Both the position numbers and the translations under genes were made by a program. Source: Cyanobacteria bacterium UBA1186 (GTDB lineage Bacteria; Cyanobacteriota; Vampirovibrionia; Gastranaerophilales; Gastranaerophilaceae). From it: a DNA stretch of 32,485 bases. Positions 24,208 through 32,453 of this stretch are shown one piece after another. The stretch's first letter is position 1. Every line of letters starts with the position of its first letter. The notes beneath the pieces are model-generated. The model was not told the origin of the DNA, did not search any database, and worked only from the letters and a program-made list of their open reading frames with translations. The stretch covers positions 2,924-35,408 of the forward strand of contig DBYM01000004.1 in assembly GCA_002309875.1 (NCBI GenBank). The letters run 5' to 3'.

Positions 24208-24762
24208 TTATACACCACGTACTTTGGTACCCGCCATTATTATATCATCAATTTCTTCAGAATATCGTTTCATAATTTCAAGAGCAAATTCTTTTACATC
24301 TTCAATACCCAATTCACTCGATAATCCTGCTGCTTTAACAGGCGCACCCTCAGAAATAATATTTAAACCGGTATGTATAAGCACTGAAGTCACCGATTTT
24401 GTCGCTATTGATACCGATAATTTACCGCCGTTAATAATCAAATCATCACCTTTTCGGGAAACTGCAATTCCTCTTTCTTCCAAAAGTTCCTTGATTATGC
24501 AAATCAGAAGTCTTTGCCTGAAAACGCCTTCCGTCATGGATACCCCGAACTGCTCCGTTATAAAACTCAGCATCAATTTACTGTAAATAGGCTCATTATT
24601 GATAACATCTTCTATATCGACCATTTCCGTCAACTTAACTTCACACTCGCCGACAAATGCAACTATAGAATCTCCCTGAATGTTGAAATTCTTGTAAATC
24701 CAATGCGGAGAAAGTTGTAGTCCGTTATATTTGATTTTATCCTCAATAAATTTAGTCTTCAT
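24208..24762 (-). CDS. DUF366 family protein
   Basis: A 184-residue protein that I match from memory to the DUF366 family (COG2029, PF04017), found mainly in archaea and scattered bacteria. Supporting stretches are QLSPHWIYKNFNIQGDSIVAF (spread over about 16-36), MVDIEDV (47-53), RKGDDLIINGGKLSVSIAT (about 103-121), LIHTGLNI (128-135) and the final KVRGV. No function is established to my knowledge. The gene overlaps the end of queC by 11 bases with no clear SD, so its translation depends on queC. This suggests, but does not show, a link to deazaguanine or tRNA metabolism. No membrane segment is seen. Confidence 0.65.
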   Translation of the reverse strand: MKTKFIEDKIKYNGLQLSPHWIYKNFNIQGDSIVAFVGECEVKLTEMVDIEDVINNEPIYSKLMLSFITEQFGVSMTEGVFRQRLLICIIKELLEERGIAVSRKGDDLIINGGKLSVSIATKSVTSVLIHTGLNIISEGAPVKAAGLSSELGIEDVKEFALEIMKRYSEEIDDIIMAGTKVRGV

Positions 24763-25432
24763 TTTCGAACAATATATCTACGTATTTTTGGCAGCCATTT
24801 GCCAATAAGGCCTCTTTCAAGTGATAGCAGGATTCGCACTTGCCGCAATGTTTTTCCCCTAATCTGTAACAACTTCTTATATACTCTAAAGGAACGGCAT
24901 CTCTTACTGCAATTTTTACTATATCATTCTTGTTATAATTAATCAAGGGTGCCAGAACCTTTGGTTTTAGAAGGGTTGAGAACTCAAAAGTTTTGTTTAT
25001 GGCCACTCTGAAATCTTCGGTATTGTCGGGGAACGTCAGTCCTTCCTCTTTATTTGCACCAAAAATTATATAATTGTATCCGTAACTGTCGCAGAATGAC
25101 GCGGCGATATTCAGAAAAAGACCGTTTCTGTTGGGTATCCAGACTGATTTCATACTGTCTGATGTCATAAAATCCGAGGTTGGAATCTCCTCACCGGAAA
25201 CCAACGATGAATTAGTAATATCACGAAGCCAGGGTAGTTCTATAATTTTGTGGCTTACTTCGTAATGCTCGGCAATTTTTTCAGATGCGCTTATTTCATT
25301 TTCAGCGGACTTTTGCCCGTAATCAAATGTTAAGGCAAGTTCAACATCGCAATCCATATGTTTTTGCGCATAGCTTAATGCGACAGTTGAATCCAATCCT
25401 CCCGAGAGCAATATTATAGCCTTATTCTTCAT
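24752..25432 (-). CDS. queC: 7-cyano-7-deazaguanine synthase
   Basis: A 226-residue enzyme that turns 7-carboxy-7-deazaguanine into preQ0 with ATP and ammonia, in queuosine biosynthesis. The PP-loop motif SGGLDS is at 10-15. Four zinc cysteines are C188, C196, C199 and C202 in CYRLGEKHCGKCESC. FGANKEEG and FPDNTEDF (about 124-141) fit the family. The ATG at 25432 is chosen over one at 25444 because GAGGA sits about 6 bases before it. That site lies inside the end of the HEAT-repeat gene, so the two genes overlap. No other queuosine gene (queD, queE, queF) is in the window. Confidence 0.93.
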   Translation of the reverse strand: MKNKAIILLSGGLDSTVALSYAQKHMDCDVELALTFDYGQKSAENEISASEKIAEHYEVSHKIIELPWLRDITNSSLVSGEEIPTSDFMTSDSMKSVWIPNRNGLFLNIAASFCDSYGYNYIIFGANKEEGLTFPDNTEDFRVAINKTFEFSTLLKPKVLAPLINYNKNDIVKIAVRDAVPLEYIRSCYRLGEKHCGKCESCYHLKEALLANGCQKYVDILFENED

Positions 25433-26369
25433 CGTTATCCTCATATTCTTCCATTAAAGATTGTGCTTCTTCCCGCAAATAATCAGAATATATGGGCAAC
25501 TCAAGCACTTCGTTCAAAATATCTCTGCCGACAAGATTATATAAAGCAACTAGGGCATTCCTTTTAACCTCATTATCCTCATCATTTAAGCAGGGCCTTA
25601 TAAGTTCAACGGCATCTTCGTCTTCGCTATTCATAATTGCTTCAATAGCATTGATCCTTACAAGCGGAGAGGAATCCATCAGTGATTTCTTTAAAGCATT
25701 TATAACTCTCTTGTTATTAAAATTCAGTTTACCAAGTGCTTCAACAATTTTTTCTTTCAGAAATGAAAATTTATCAAACAAACCCTGTTTTGACTCAAGA
25801 ATTGCTATAAGAGGGTCTATTGCACTTGTGTCACCGAGCATTCCGAGTGCAAATGTAGCGGATTCTTTCAAATATACAGACTTTTCCTCCTCGTCTTCCA
25901 GAACGTCTATTAACGGCTTGACCGCATATTTATCTCCAATCCTGCCCAAAGCATCGGCACACGCAAGTCTGACCTTATAATGCTCGTCTTTATTATTCAG
26001 GCAAGACAGAAGCCGCAATACCGTGGAGTTATCCTTATAATTCGCAACGGCTTTAACACACATTACTTTATAATTAATAATTTCATCATCATCATTACAT
26101 TTCAGCGCTTTCAGAGTATCGCACAGAATACCGAGTGTTGAAGGATTTCTGTGGCTATCCGTAAGTCTTACAACCTGAATCAAGATTTCGTAATCCTCAA
26201 CGTTGAGCAGCATGCCATTGTATATACTTACAAGGTCTTCCTCATCATACGTGTCTTCAAGCGTTGACAGGTTCTTTGCAACCACGGAAGACGGCATACT
26301 CCCATAGCCTAAAACCTTTAGTATTGCATTATAATCCAAAACACTATTTCCCACTCCCTTAGAATACAA
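25422..26369 (-). CDS. HEAT-repeat protein
   Basis: A protein of up to 315 residues built of helical HEAT-type repeats. The clearest are ...VRLACADALGRIGDKYAVKPLIDVL..., ...ESATFALGMLGDTSAIDPLIAIL..., ...VRINAIEAIMNSEDEDAVELI... and ...VKRNALVALYNLVGRDIL.... It ends in an acidic tail. Such proteins are binding scaffolds; the partner is unknown. The start is uncertain: the longest form uses TTG at 26369. However, a TTGATT/TATTCT promoter (26361-26389) would start transcription near 26354, which suits another TTG at 26339 (GGGA, 9-base spacing) or the ATG at 26297. It is the first gene of the HEAT-queC-DUF366-SPOR operon and overlaps queC. Confidence 0.8.
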   Translation of the reverse strand: MYSKGVGNSVLDYNAILKVLGYGSMPSSVVAKNLSTLEDTYDEEDLVSIYNGMLLNVEDYEILIQVVRLTDSHRNPSTLGILCDTLKALKCNDDDEIINYKVMCVKAVANYKDNSTVLRLLSCLNNKDEHYKVRLACADALGRIGDKYAVKPLIDVLEDEEEKSVYLKESATFALGMLGDTSAIDPLIAILESKQGLFDKFSFLKEKIVEALGKLNFNNKRVINALKKSLMDSSPLVRINAIEAIMNSEDEDAVELIRPCLNDEDNEVKRNALVALYNLVGRDILNEVLELPIYSDYLREEAQSLMEEYEDNDEE

Positions 26370-26450
26370 TAAACACCGCTAATAATCAATTTTTTGAAAT
26401 TAAACTTTTTAGTTAACAAAACTTTACATTTGCAAGAAAAAAGGCAATTT

Positions 26451-26478
26451 TTGAAAGTGAATATACTTTATATATACA
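26451..26478 (+). promoter_or_regulatory. Possible promoter of the 67-residue protein gene
   Basis: TTGAAA (26451-26456, 5 of 6) and TATACA (26473-26478, 4 of 6) are spaced by 16 bases. The start would be near 26485, just before the AAGGAG SD of the small gene. Confidence 0.45.
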
Positions 26479-26505
26479 TAAGGCAGTTAATAAGGAGCTT
26501 CACGC

Positions 26506-26709
26506 ATGAAAGAAGAAGAATTGAATGCGGCTATGTCAGTCGTATCAGACCCCATAAAAAATGTTTACAGACTTGATTCAAGAAAAGAAATCGAAGAAAT
26601 TAAACGCATTTGCAGAATTTTCAAGATTGCGGAAGAACAGGGAAATAAACACAGAATGCTTTCTATAAAAAATCTTGCAACATTCAGATTGGTTTTAAGC
26701 AACAATTAA
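26506..26709 (+). CDS. Small protein of unknown function (67 residues)
   Basis: I do not recognise this protein. It is charged and probably helical throughout. It has a Glu-rich N-terminus (KEEELNAAM), a central basic/acidic helix (RKEIEEIKRICRIFKIAEEQG) and a C-terminal helix containing KNLATFRLVL. There is one Cys, and no signal peptide or membrane segment. It has the full set of gene signals: a candidate promoter, a strong AAGGAG SD about 9 bases before the ATG, and a hairpin terminator 20 bases after the stop. It therefore looks like a genuine, separately transcribed gene between the HEAT operon and speD. A regulatory or protein-binding role would fit, but nothing shows it. Confidence 0.65.
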   Translation: MKEEELNAAMSVVSDPIKNVYRLDSRKEIEEIKRICRIFKIAEEQGNKHRMLSIKNLATFRLVLSNN

Positions 26710-26727
26710 TAAACTATAATTCAATGA

Positions 26728-26760
26728 AAAAGCGGACTTCTGAAGGTCCGCTTTTTTATT
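26728..26760. terminator. Intrinsic terminator after the 67-residue protein gene
   Basis: A GCGGAC/GTCCGC stem is extended by A-T pairs and a G-T pair, with a 4-base loop and a six-base T-run on the plus strand. The A-run on the other side makes it weakly bidirectional. It isolates the small gene from speD. Confidence 0.9.
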
Positions 26761-26875
26761 TGTTAAAAAATATTAAGCAAAAACCCTAAAAGTGTAAAAA
26801 TTACATATTTTCTGATTTTTATAGTAAGATATAAAAGTTAGTAAAAATGGTTAAGCCATGAAGGAGGCACATGAA

Positions 26876-27334
26876 TTGGCAGTAATTTCATCTTCTATTG
26901 AGGCTCTTGAAACAGAACATCTTGAAAGAGTTAACTTGGGACAGCACGTTCTTGCAGAGTTTTTTGAATGTGATTCAAATGTTTTGAACAGTATAGATAA
27001 AGTAGAGAAGCACATGATTGATGCAGCACTCGAATGCGGTGCAACTATTGTACAAAAATGCTTTCATATGTTTAACCCCTATGGAGTCAGCGGAGTTGTT
27101 ATTATTTCCGAAAGTCATTTGGCTATTCACACATGGCCGGAATTAGGATATGCGGCAGTAGATTTATTTACATGCGGTACAAAATGCGATCCGAAAATCG
27201 CTTATGAGTTTTTGAAGAAGAAATTTAATTCGAAGAAAGCCTCATTTACAGAACTTAAAAGAGGTATAATAGACCGAGAAACCCTAAAACTTGCAGAGCA
27301 GCCTTTTGAAGTGGCCGAACAGTTTGAAGAATAA
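26876..27334 (+). CDS. speD: S-adenosylmethionine decarboxylase proenzyme
   Basis: Prokaryotic class SpeD, which makes decarboxylated SAM for spermidine synthesis and cleaves itself to form a pyruvoyl cofactor. Residue numbers count from the ATG at 26858. The self-processing Ser is S86 in ISESHLAIHTWPE (cleavage between E85 and S86). H91 and C106 (in FTCGTKCDP) match the processing and proton-donor residues. I place the start at a TTG (26876) because a strong AAGGAGG (26861-26867) lies 8 bases before it. The ATG at 26858 would lie upstream of that SD and has no SD of its own; it would add six residues. A terminator follows. No speE is in the window. Confidence 0.93.
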   Translation: MAVISSSIEALETEHLERVNLGQHVLAEFFECDSNVLNSIDKVEKHMIDAALECGATIVQKCFHMFNPYGVSGVVIISESHLAIHTWPELGYAAVDLFTCGTKCDPKIAYEFLKKKFNSKKASFTELKRGIIDRETLKLAEQPFEVAEQFEE

Positions 27335-27335
27335 T

Positions 27336-27364
27336 AAAAAAACGCTTAACAAAGCGTTTTTTTT
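27336..27364 (+). terminator. Intrinsic terminator after speD
   Basis: The stem ACGCTT/AAGCGT (27342-27347 with 27352-27357) is extended by A-T pairs, with a 4-base AACA loop, and runs into eight Ts. It begins right after the speD stop codon. Confidence 0.92.
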
Positions 27365-27410
27365 GTAAAGATTTGGGCAATTTTTGCAGGTTTTGTGTTT
27401 TATATATAGT

Positions 27411-30182
27411 ATGGTTAGAAATGTGTCAGACATATATTCGGTTATGTTTAGAAGTCTTCCGGTGAATAATATGCCAAAAGACAAGAAAACAAGCCCGTCT
27501 TCTCAGGAGTTATCCAACATAACTCCCGATTTTAATATTAAAATCCCGCAAAAATACGCAAAGTTAGGAGAGAAAACCCTGCCAAACGGATTGGTTATCC
27601 ACTCATATGTACTTGCAAACGGACATAAAGTCAGTATAGTTCCTATGCAGGGCTCACCTGCCACGGTTAAAAATTACGTAAATGTCGGCTCAATGAACGA
27701 AACTGACGATATTAAAGGAATCAGCCATTTCCTTGAGCACATGGCCTTCAATGGTACAACAGGTGAAAACGGATATACAAAACTCGTATGGGGTGATTCC
27801 TTTAAAAAAATTGAAGAACTCGGCGGGTGGACAAATGCAAGCACGAACTATGCAATCACGGATTATGTAAATTCAACTCCGCTTTTGAACGATAAAGACA
27901 TTAACGAGCAGATTAAAATAATAGCATCAATGACAGAAAATTTGGCATTAACAGATGAGATGATTGAAAAAGAAAAAAATCCTGTTTGCTCGGAAATAAA
28001 TATGATTATGGACAGGCCCGAAACAATTGCCATAGACCAAACCGTTCGCTCACTGTTTAATATCAGAAGTTCTGCCGATGAACTCGTTGCAGGCAGTACC
28101 GAGCACATTCAAAATCTTAACAGAGACAAGGTTAAAGCCTATTACAACAAATACTATACTCCCGACAATATGAACCTTGTAATCACGGGCGATGTAAACC
28201 CTGATGAAATTATAGAAACAGTCGCAAAAGAATTCAGGTCGCAAAAAGTATCAAACGGTCATAAATATGAGGAAAAACTAGTACCGTTAAGAAGTACCGT
28301 AAGAAAAGACTTTATATCCGATAAAGCAGATTCCGCCATAATTACACTTGGATTTGAAGGCCCTGCGAGCAACGATGCCAAAGCACTTGCTATAACAGAT
28401 ATTCTGGATGCATATCTTGCAAGTGAAAGTTGCGGTATCAGAAGCCAATTGGACAAATTAAACACCTACGGATTTGGTTATAACGAAAAAATCAGTTCAA
28501 ATCCTTATAACCCGACTATCAATATTTACACTTTATCCTGTTCCGAAGATTCGGCAGATAAAGCATTAAAAATACTTTTTAACAAATTCTCCGGACTTCA
28601 GGCGCCCGATGAGAAAACATTAAATTCAATTAAAAAGGGCCTGCTGATGGATTACCAGGATAATTTTCAGTACAGTCAGGCCGTAAATAATGCAATAGGG
28701 AAGGCCGTTTTAAGCGGTAATTTGGAATATTTGACCGAATACGAAAAAATTATCAAAAGTATCACAACTGAAGATATAAATGATGCAATCGGCAAATACT
28801 ACAATATTAACAAGGCCGCCCTCACGGTAGTCCACCCCGAAAAACCAATAAAAGAAACAAGTTTTAAAGGAAGAAACCGCAAACCCGTAAATATGGAAAA
28901 TGTTGAACTGTTAAACCTTGATAATAACTACCGGGTAGCATTTCAGGAAGACAATAACAAGAACATTACATACAGAATGGTACTCTCTTATGATTTACCG
29001 AAAGGCATTAATCCTGTTGCTGCAGATATATTGGGGATACTATACGATAAAGGTTATAACGGCATAACTGAGGAAGAATACAATAAGTTCAACGAAGATA
29101 ACAACCTTTATCAAAATATACTTGTATCTAATAACAAACTGAATTTATTAGGATATTCAAATTATGAAAATTTTGACACCAATATTAAACTCGGAACAAA
29201 ACTCCTGCATAATCCGAAAATAAATCAGAAAGAATTTGATACTGCCGTAAACAGAATCAAAGATATATTATCCCGAGAACAAGATACTTCGGAAAGTATC
29301 TTAAGTGATTATGAATACCACAATAACCCCTATATTTCTTCAAAAGAACAAACCCTTAAAAGTCTTGAAACAGTGACAATAGATGATGTGAAGAAACTTC
29401 ACGAATATATTATGAACAATTCTCAGGGAATAATTCTGATGAACATACCGAAAGGGGACGAAAATCTAAAGAAAGATGCAATAAGTCAATTTAACCGTCT
29501 CGATTGCGTTAAGCCGCATGAATACAAACTGAATAACGTTTATGTTCCCGAAGACAAACCTGTTTTATTAACCAAAGCAAGAAGTATCTCTCAGGCAGAT
29601 ATTACACAAACTTATAAATATAAACTTGAAGATACAATAAAAGAATTTGCCGCAATAGAAGTTATGAATAAAATACTTTCATCGTCCGATTCAATAGGAC
29701 TGTTCAACAGCCTGAGAGAACGAGACCATTTGGCATATTCGGTACATTCCGAAACATCGTACGTTGAAAATACAGGTTACATCTCCTTAAATATACTTAC
29801 TACTACGGACAATAAAGATACCGGAGAAATTTCTTACGATAATTTACAAAAATCAATAAACGGATTCCATCGTCAAATTCAGATGTTACTTGATTCCAAA
29901 TATACGGACGAGGATTTGGAAAGCGCTAAAAAGAAACTTAAAGCCGGACTTTTGAACCAGGAAGGTACGGATAATAAACTGTCTTCCTTATGTGCAGGAC
30001 TGCAGTCTAAAGAAGGTATTGATTACAAAAACAAGTTATACTCAGTCATTGACACAATTTCAAGGGAAGATATTGATAATTACGCAAAGAAAATATTTGC
30101 AGCCAAACCTGTATATTCAATAGTAGCAAGCCAAGATACCATTGATGCTAACAGAGATTTTTTGGCCGACCTAACTGTATAA
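27411..30182 (+). CDS. M16 (insulinase/pitrilysin) family zinc peptidase
   Basis: A large protein (923 residues from the ATG at 27411) containing both halves of an M16 peptidase. The inverted zinc motif HFLEH is at 106-110 (H106, E109 catalytic, H110), and the third ligand is E195 in PVCSEINM. The C-terminal half is the inactive partner, with the LRERDHLAYSVHSE Arg/Tyr substrate-binding motif. The length resembles PqqL-like two-half enzymes. No signal peptide is seen; the N-terminus (about 1-45) is a loose Ser/Pro/Lys stretch. It probably degrades peptides, but localisation is uncertain. The start is ambiguous: a TTG at 27384 and ATGs at 27444 and 27471 are alternatives, the last with a weak GGTG SD. 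The 3' end overlaps convergent tyrA by 12 bases. Confidence 0.85.
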   Translation: MVRNVSDIYSVMFRSLPVNNMPKDKKTSPSSQELSNITPDFNIKIPQKYAKLGEKTLPNGLVIHSYVLANGHKVSIVPMQGSPATVKNYVNVGSMNETDDIKGISHFLEHMAFNGTTGENGYTKLVWGDSFKKIEELGGWTNASTNYAITDYVNSTPLLNDKDINEQIKIIASMTENLALTDEMIEKEKNPVCSEINMIMDRPETIAIDQTVRSLFNIRSSADELVAGSTEHIQNLNRDKVKAYYNKYYTPDNMNLVITGDVNPDEIIETVAKEFRSQKVSNGHKYEEKLVPLRSTVRKDFISDKADSAIITLGFEGPASNDAKALAITDILDAYLASESCGIRSQLDKLNTYGFGYNEKISSNPYNPTINIYTLSCSEDSADKALKILFNKFSGLQAPDEKTLNSIKKGLLMDYQDNFQYSQAVNNAIGKAVLSGNLEYLTEYEKIIKSITTEDINDAIGKYYNINKAALTVVHPEKPIKETSFKGRNRKPVNMENVELLNLDNNYRVAFQEDNNKNITYRMVLSYDLPKGINPVAADILGILYDKGYNGITEEEYNKFNEDNNLYQNILVSNNKLNLLGYSNYENFDTNIKLGTKLLHNPKINQKEFDTAVNRIKDILSREQDTSESILSDYEYHNNPYISSKEQTLKSLETVTIDDVKKLHEYIMNNSQGIILMNIPKGDENLKKDAISQFNRLDCVKPHEYKLNNVYVPEDKPVLLTKARSISQADITQTYKYKLEDTIKEFAAIEVMNKILSSSDSIGLFNSLRERDHLAYSVHSETSYVENTGYISLNILTTTDNKDTGEISYDNLQKSINGFHRQIQMLLDSKYTDEDLESAKKKLKAGLLNQEGTDNKLSSLCAGLQSKEGIDYKNKLYSVIDTISREDIDNYAKKIFAAKPVYSIVASQDTIDANRDFLADLTV

Positions 30183-30932
30183 ATTGCTTCTGAAACTTTT
30201 AATTTGTTCTATTTTTGACCTGTAATCGCCCGACAAAAGTTCTTTTACGGATTCATTAAGCATCTCGACCGAAAGTTTTATATTATCATTGTTCAAATTG
30301 ACCATATCTTCCGCCATTTGTGTATTGGAAAGAGCCAATCTTGTCGTATCTTTAAACCCGGAAGATGCAAGCATTTGAGCCAATTTGTTTCCCTTAATAT
30401 TATTACACAAAGCCTGTGCTATAAGCATCGGCATATGAGAGATAAGAGCGACAGCCTTATCGTGTTCTTCGGGAGATGTTATAACAACTTTAGCGCCCAA
30501 ATCATTTATAATCTTTTCTAGAATTTCCTGTTCAGGCAAAATTATCCCGTTTATGGGAGTTATGACCCATTTTGCACCATGAAACAATTCGGGAAAAGAT
30601 GCGGACCAACCGCTATTTTCAGTCCCTGCCATCGGGTGGGAAGGAATAAATTTATAATTATAAGTTTTGGCTGATACAAACCCCTTAAGACTGCACACAT
30701 CAGTCACAATCGTTTTATCCGTCAATATTCCGTTTAATTTATCAAGGATTTCTAATGTTACACTCATTGGTGTACAGACAAAGACTAAATCACAATCCTT
30801 CAGTGTACCGTAATCTTCACTTACACCTTGTTCTTTTACCGAACGGGAAACACCTGTAACATTATATTTCCCCTTTAAAGCCTTAAATATTGAGCCTCCA
30901 ATCAGGCCCAAGCCAACAACACCTATCTTCAT
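30171..30932 (-). CDS. tyrA: Prephenate (or arogenate) dehydrogenase
   Basis: A 253-residue NAD(P)-dependent TyrA core of the short type, with no ACT domain. GLGLIGGS (7-14) is the nucleotide-binding GxGxxG loop. VTDVCSLK (76-83) and SHPMAGTENSGW (98-109, with H99) line the active site. It carries out oxidative decarboxylation of prephenate to 4-hydroxyphenylpyruvate, or arogenate to tyrosine; sequence alone does not decide which. AAGGA lies 7 bases before the ATG. The start overlaps the proA stop by 4 bases (ATGA), so the two are coupled. The 3' end overlaps the M16 gene. Confidence 0.9.
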   Translation of the reverse strand: MKIGVVGLGLIGGSIFKALKGKYNVTGVSRSVKEQGVSEDYGTLKDCDLVFVCTPMSVTLEILDKLNGILTDKTIVTDVCSLKGFVSAKTYNYKFIPSHPMAGTENSGWSASFPELFHGAKWVITPINGIILPEQEILEKIINDLGAKVVITSPEEHDKAVALISHMPMLIAQALCNNIKGNKLAQMLASSGFKDTTRLALSNTQMAEDMVNLNNDNIKLSVEMLNESVKELLSGDYRSKIEQIKSFRSNLYS

Positions 30933-32188
30933 ATTAAATCCTTATGATGAAATTGTTTTCTGCCTTCAACGTAATCACTCACAATATCTCCGTTACCCTG
31001 AAGTTTATATTTATAGATTGTAAGGCCATCCAGACCGACAGGACCGCGCGCATGAGTTTTATTGGTAGAAATACCTACCTCAGCACCAAAACCATACCTA
31101 AAACCGTCTGCAAACCTTGTTGAAGCATTATGATATACCCCCGAAGAATCAACCATATTCATGAACATTGCAGCATTTAATCTGTCTTCAGTAATAATGG
31201 CTTCCGTATGCCCTGATGAATATTCATTTATATGCTCAATTGCCTCTTCCAAAGAATCAACAATTTTAACGGACAATATCGTATCGGAATACTCTTTATG
31301 CCAGTCTTCAGGTTCATATATCAAGGTTATTCCCGCCTTCTCCAATTGTGAAAGAAGAGTTTCTCTGCGCATAAAACGTTTGTGAATTAAAAGTGTTTCA
31401 ACAGAGTTGCAGGCACTCGGATATTGTGTTTTTGCGTCAATTATTATTTTTTTAGCCTTATCCAAATCTGCCGATTCATCAACAAAAATATGACAAATAC
31501 CGTCAGCGTGACCTAAAACGGGTATTCTTGTATTCTCTTTAACATAGTTTACGAGTTTATTTCCGCCTCTCGGTATCATCAAATCAATATATTTGTCCTG
31601 TCTGAGCATTTCGGCGACTTCTTCGTGCGAATATATCTGACTGAGGACATTTTCAGGGAAACCGTCAACCTTAAGCAATGCCTCCTGAATAAGTTCCATA
31701 ATTTTTTTGTTCGTATTTAAGGATTCTTTCCCGCCTTTTAATATAACTGCATTAGCGGATTTAATTGCAAGCGCGGAAATCTGAACAATAACATCGGGCC
31801 TTGCTTCAAAAATAACACCTATTACACCAATGGGGCAGGTAATTTTACTCAATATCAAACCGCTGTCCAAACTTCTCTGCATCAAAATTTTTCCGACAGG
31901 GTCTTCAAGATTATAGACATCAACAACACCCTTAATCATATCCCGCATCTTATTTTCATCAAGTTTAAGTCTGTTATAGACGGATTTTGTTATTTCTCCC
32001 CTGTCTAACATAGCCTGAGCATTGTCCAGGTCAATCTTATTGGCATTTAATATCTCGGACTTGCCGGATTCCAGCGCTTCAGCAAGAGCCATGAGTGCCT
32101 TATCCCTGATATTTCCCGTTATTGATGCAAGTTTCTTAGATGCAGTGTCCGCATTTTTTGCAATATTAAGTACGCTATTTTCTGCCAT
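30929..32188 (-). CDS. proA: Gamma-glutamyl phosphate reductase
   Basis: A 419-residue aldehyde-dehydrogenase-fold enzyme of proline synthesis that reduces gamma-glutamyl phosphate to glutamate semialdehyde with NADPH. The catalytic Cys is C260 in QYPSACNSVETLLIH. IGVIFEARPDV (122-132) and LKGGKE (150-155) are diagnostic. The ATG at 32188 is chosen over a TTG at 32206 because GAGGA is 8 bases before it. It sits within the end of a small upstream gene, with which it overlaps by 14 bases. proB is not in the window. Co-transcription with tyrA through the ATGA overlap is likely. Confidence 0.95.
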   Translation of the reverse strand: MAENSVLNIAKNADTASKKLASITGNIRDKALMALAEALESGKSEILNANKIDLDNAQAMLDRGEITKSVYNRLKLDENKMRDMIKGVVDVYNLEDPVGKILMQRSLDSGLILSKITCPIGVIGVIFEARPDVIVQISALAIKSANAVILKGGKESLNTNKKIMELIQEALLKVDGFPENVLSQIYSHEEVAEMLRQDKYIDLMIPRGGNKLVNYVKENTRIPVLGHADGICHIFVDESADLDKAKKIIIDAKTQYPSACNSVETLLIHKRFMRRETLLSQLEKAGITLIYEPEDWHKEYSDTILSVKIVDSLEEAIEHINEYSSGHTEAIITEDRLNAAMFMNMVDSSGVYHNASTRFADGFRYGFGAEVGISTNKTHARGPVGLDGLTIYKYKLQGNGDIVSDYVEGRKQFHHKDLI

Positions 32189-32396
32189 TACGATATTCCT
32201 CAACAAGTCTGCAATACTGCAATCTTCTTAAATTTATCATAGTTGAGAATTTTTTTCTTAGCAAGTGTTCCCTGAGAGACCTGGCAGGTAATTCATCTTT
32301 TATTGTCGGTCTGTTCACTACATATCCCGACAAATCCATGAACGGTACGGTATTTCTGTAATCCATATAAGGACTTCTTCCCTCATATTCGGGCAT
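32175..32396 (-). CDS. Small protein of unknown function upstream of proA (73 residues)
   Basis: I do not recognise the product. It begins MPEYEGRSPYMDYRN, has a middle part with several Pro and Tyr residues, and ends in a strongly basic helix (LREHLLRKKFSTMINLRRL..., then RNGRK). There is one Cys and no membrane segment. A GGAG SD lies 8-9 bases before the ATG. The last 14 bases overlap proA and carry its SD, so the gene is probably translated together with proA. The basic end could bind nucleic acid, but nothing proves this. It is the first gene of a small protein-proA-tyrA run; the upstream promoter is not clear (a TACAAT at 32426-32431 lacks a good -35). Confidence 0.6.
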   Translation of the reverse strand: MPEYEGRSPYMDYRNTVPFMDLSGYVVNRPTIKDELPARSLREHLLRKKFSTMINLRRLQYCRLVEEYRNGRK

Positions 32397-32453
32397 TTAT
32401 GCTCTCCATAAAACGATGTGTGATAATTGTAGTTTAGCAGTCTAAATATAAAT

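Noticed and set aside
25492..25980. A 162-residue open frame antisense to the HEAT gene
   Set aside because: Its Ser/Ile-rich translation is the mirror of the repeat gene; there are no start signals or domain pattern.
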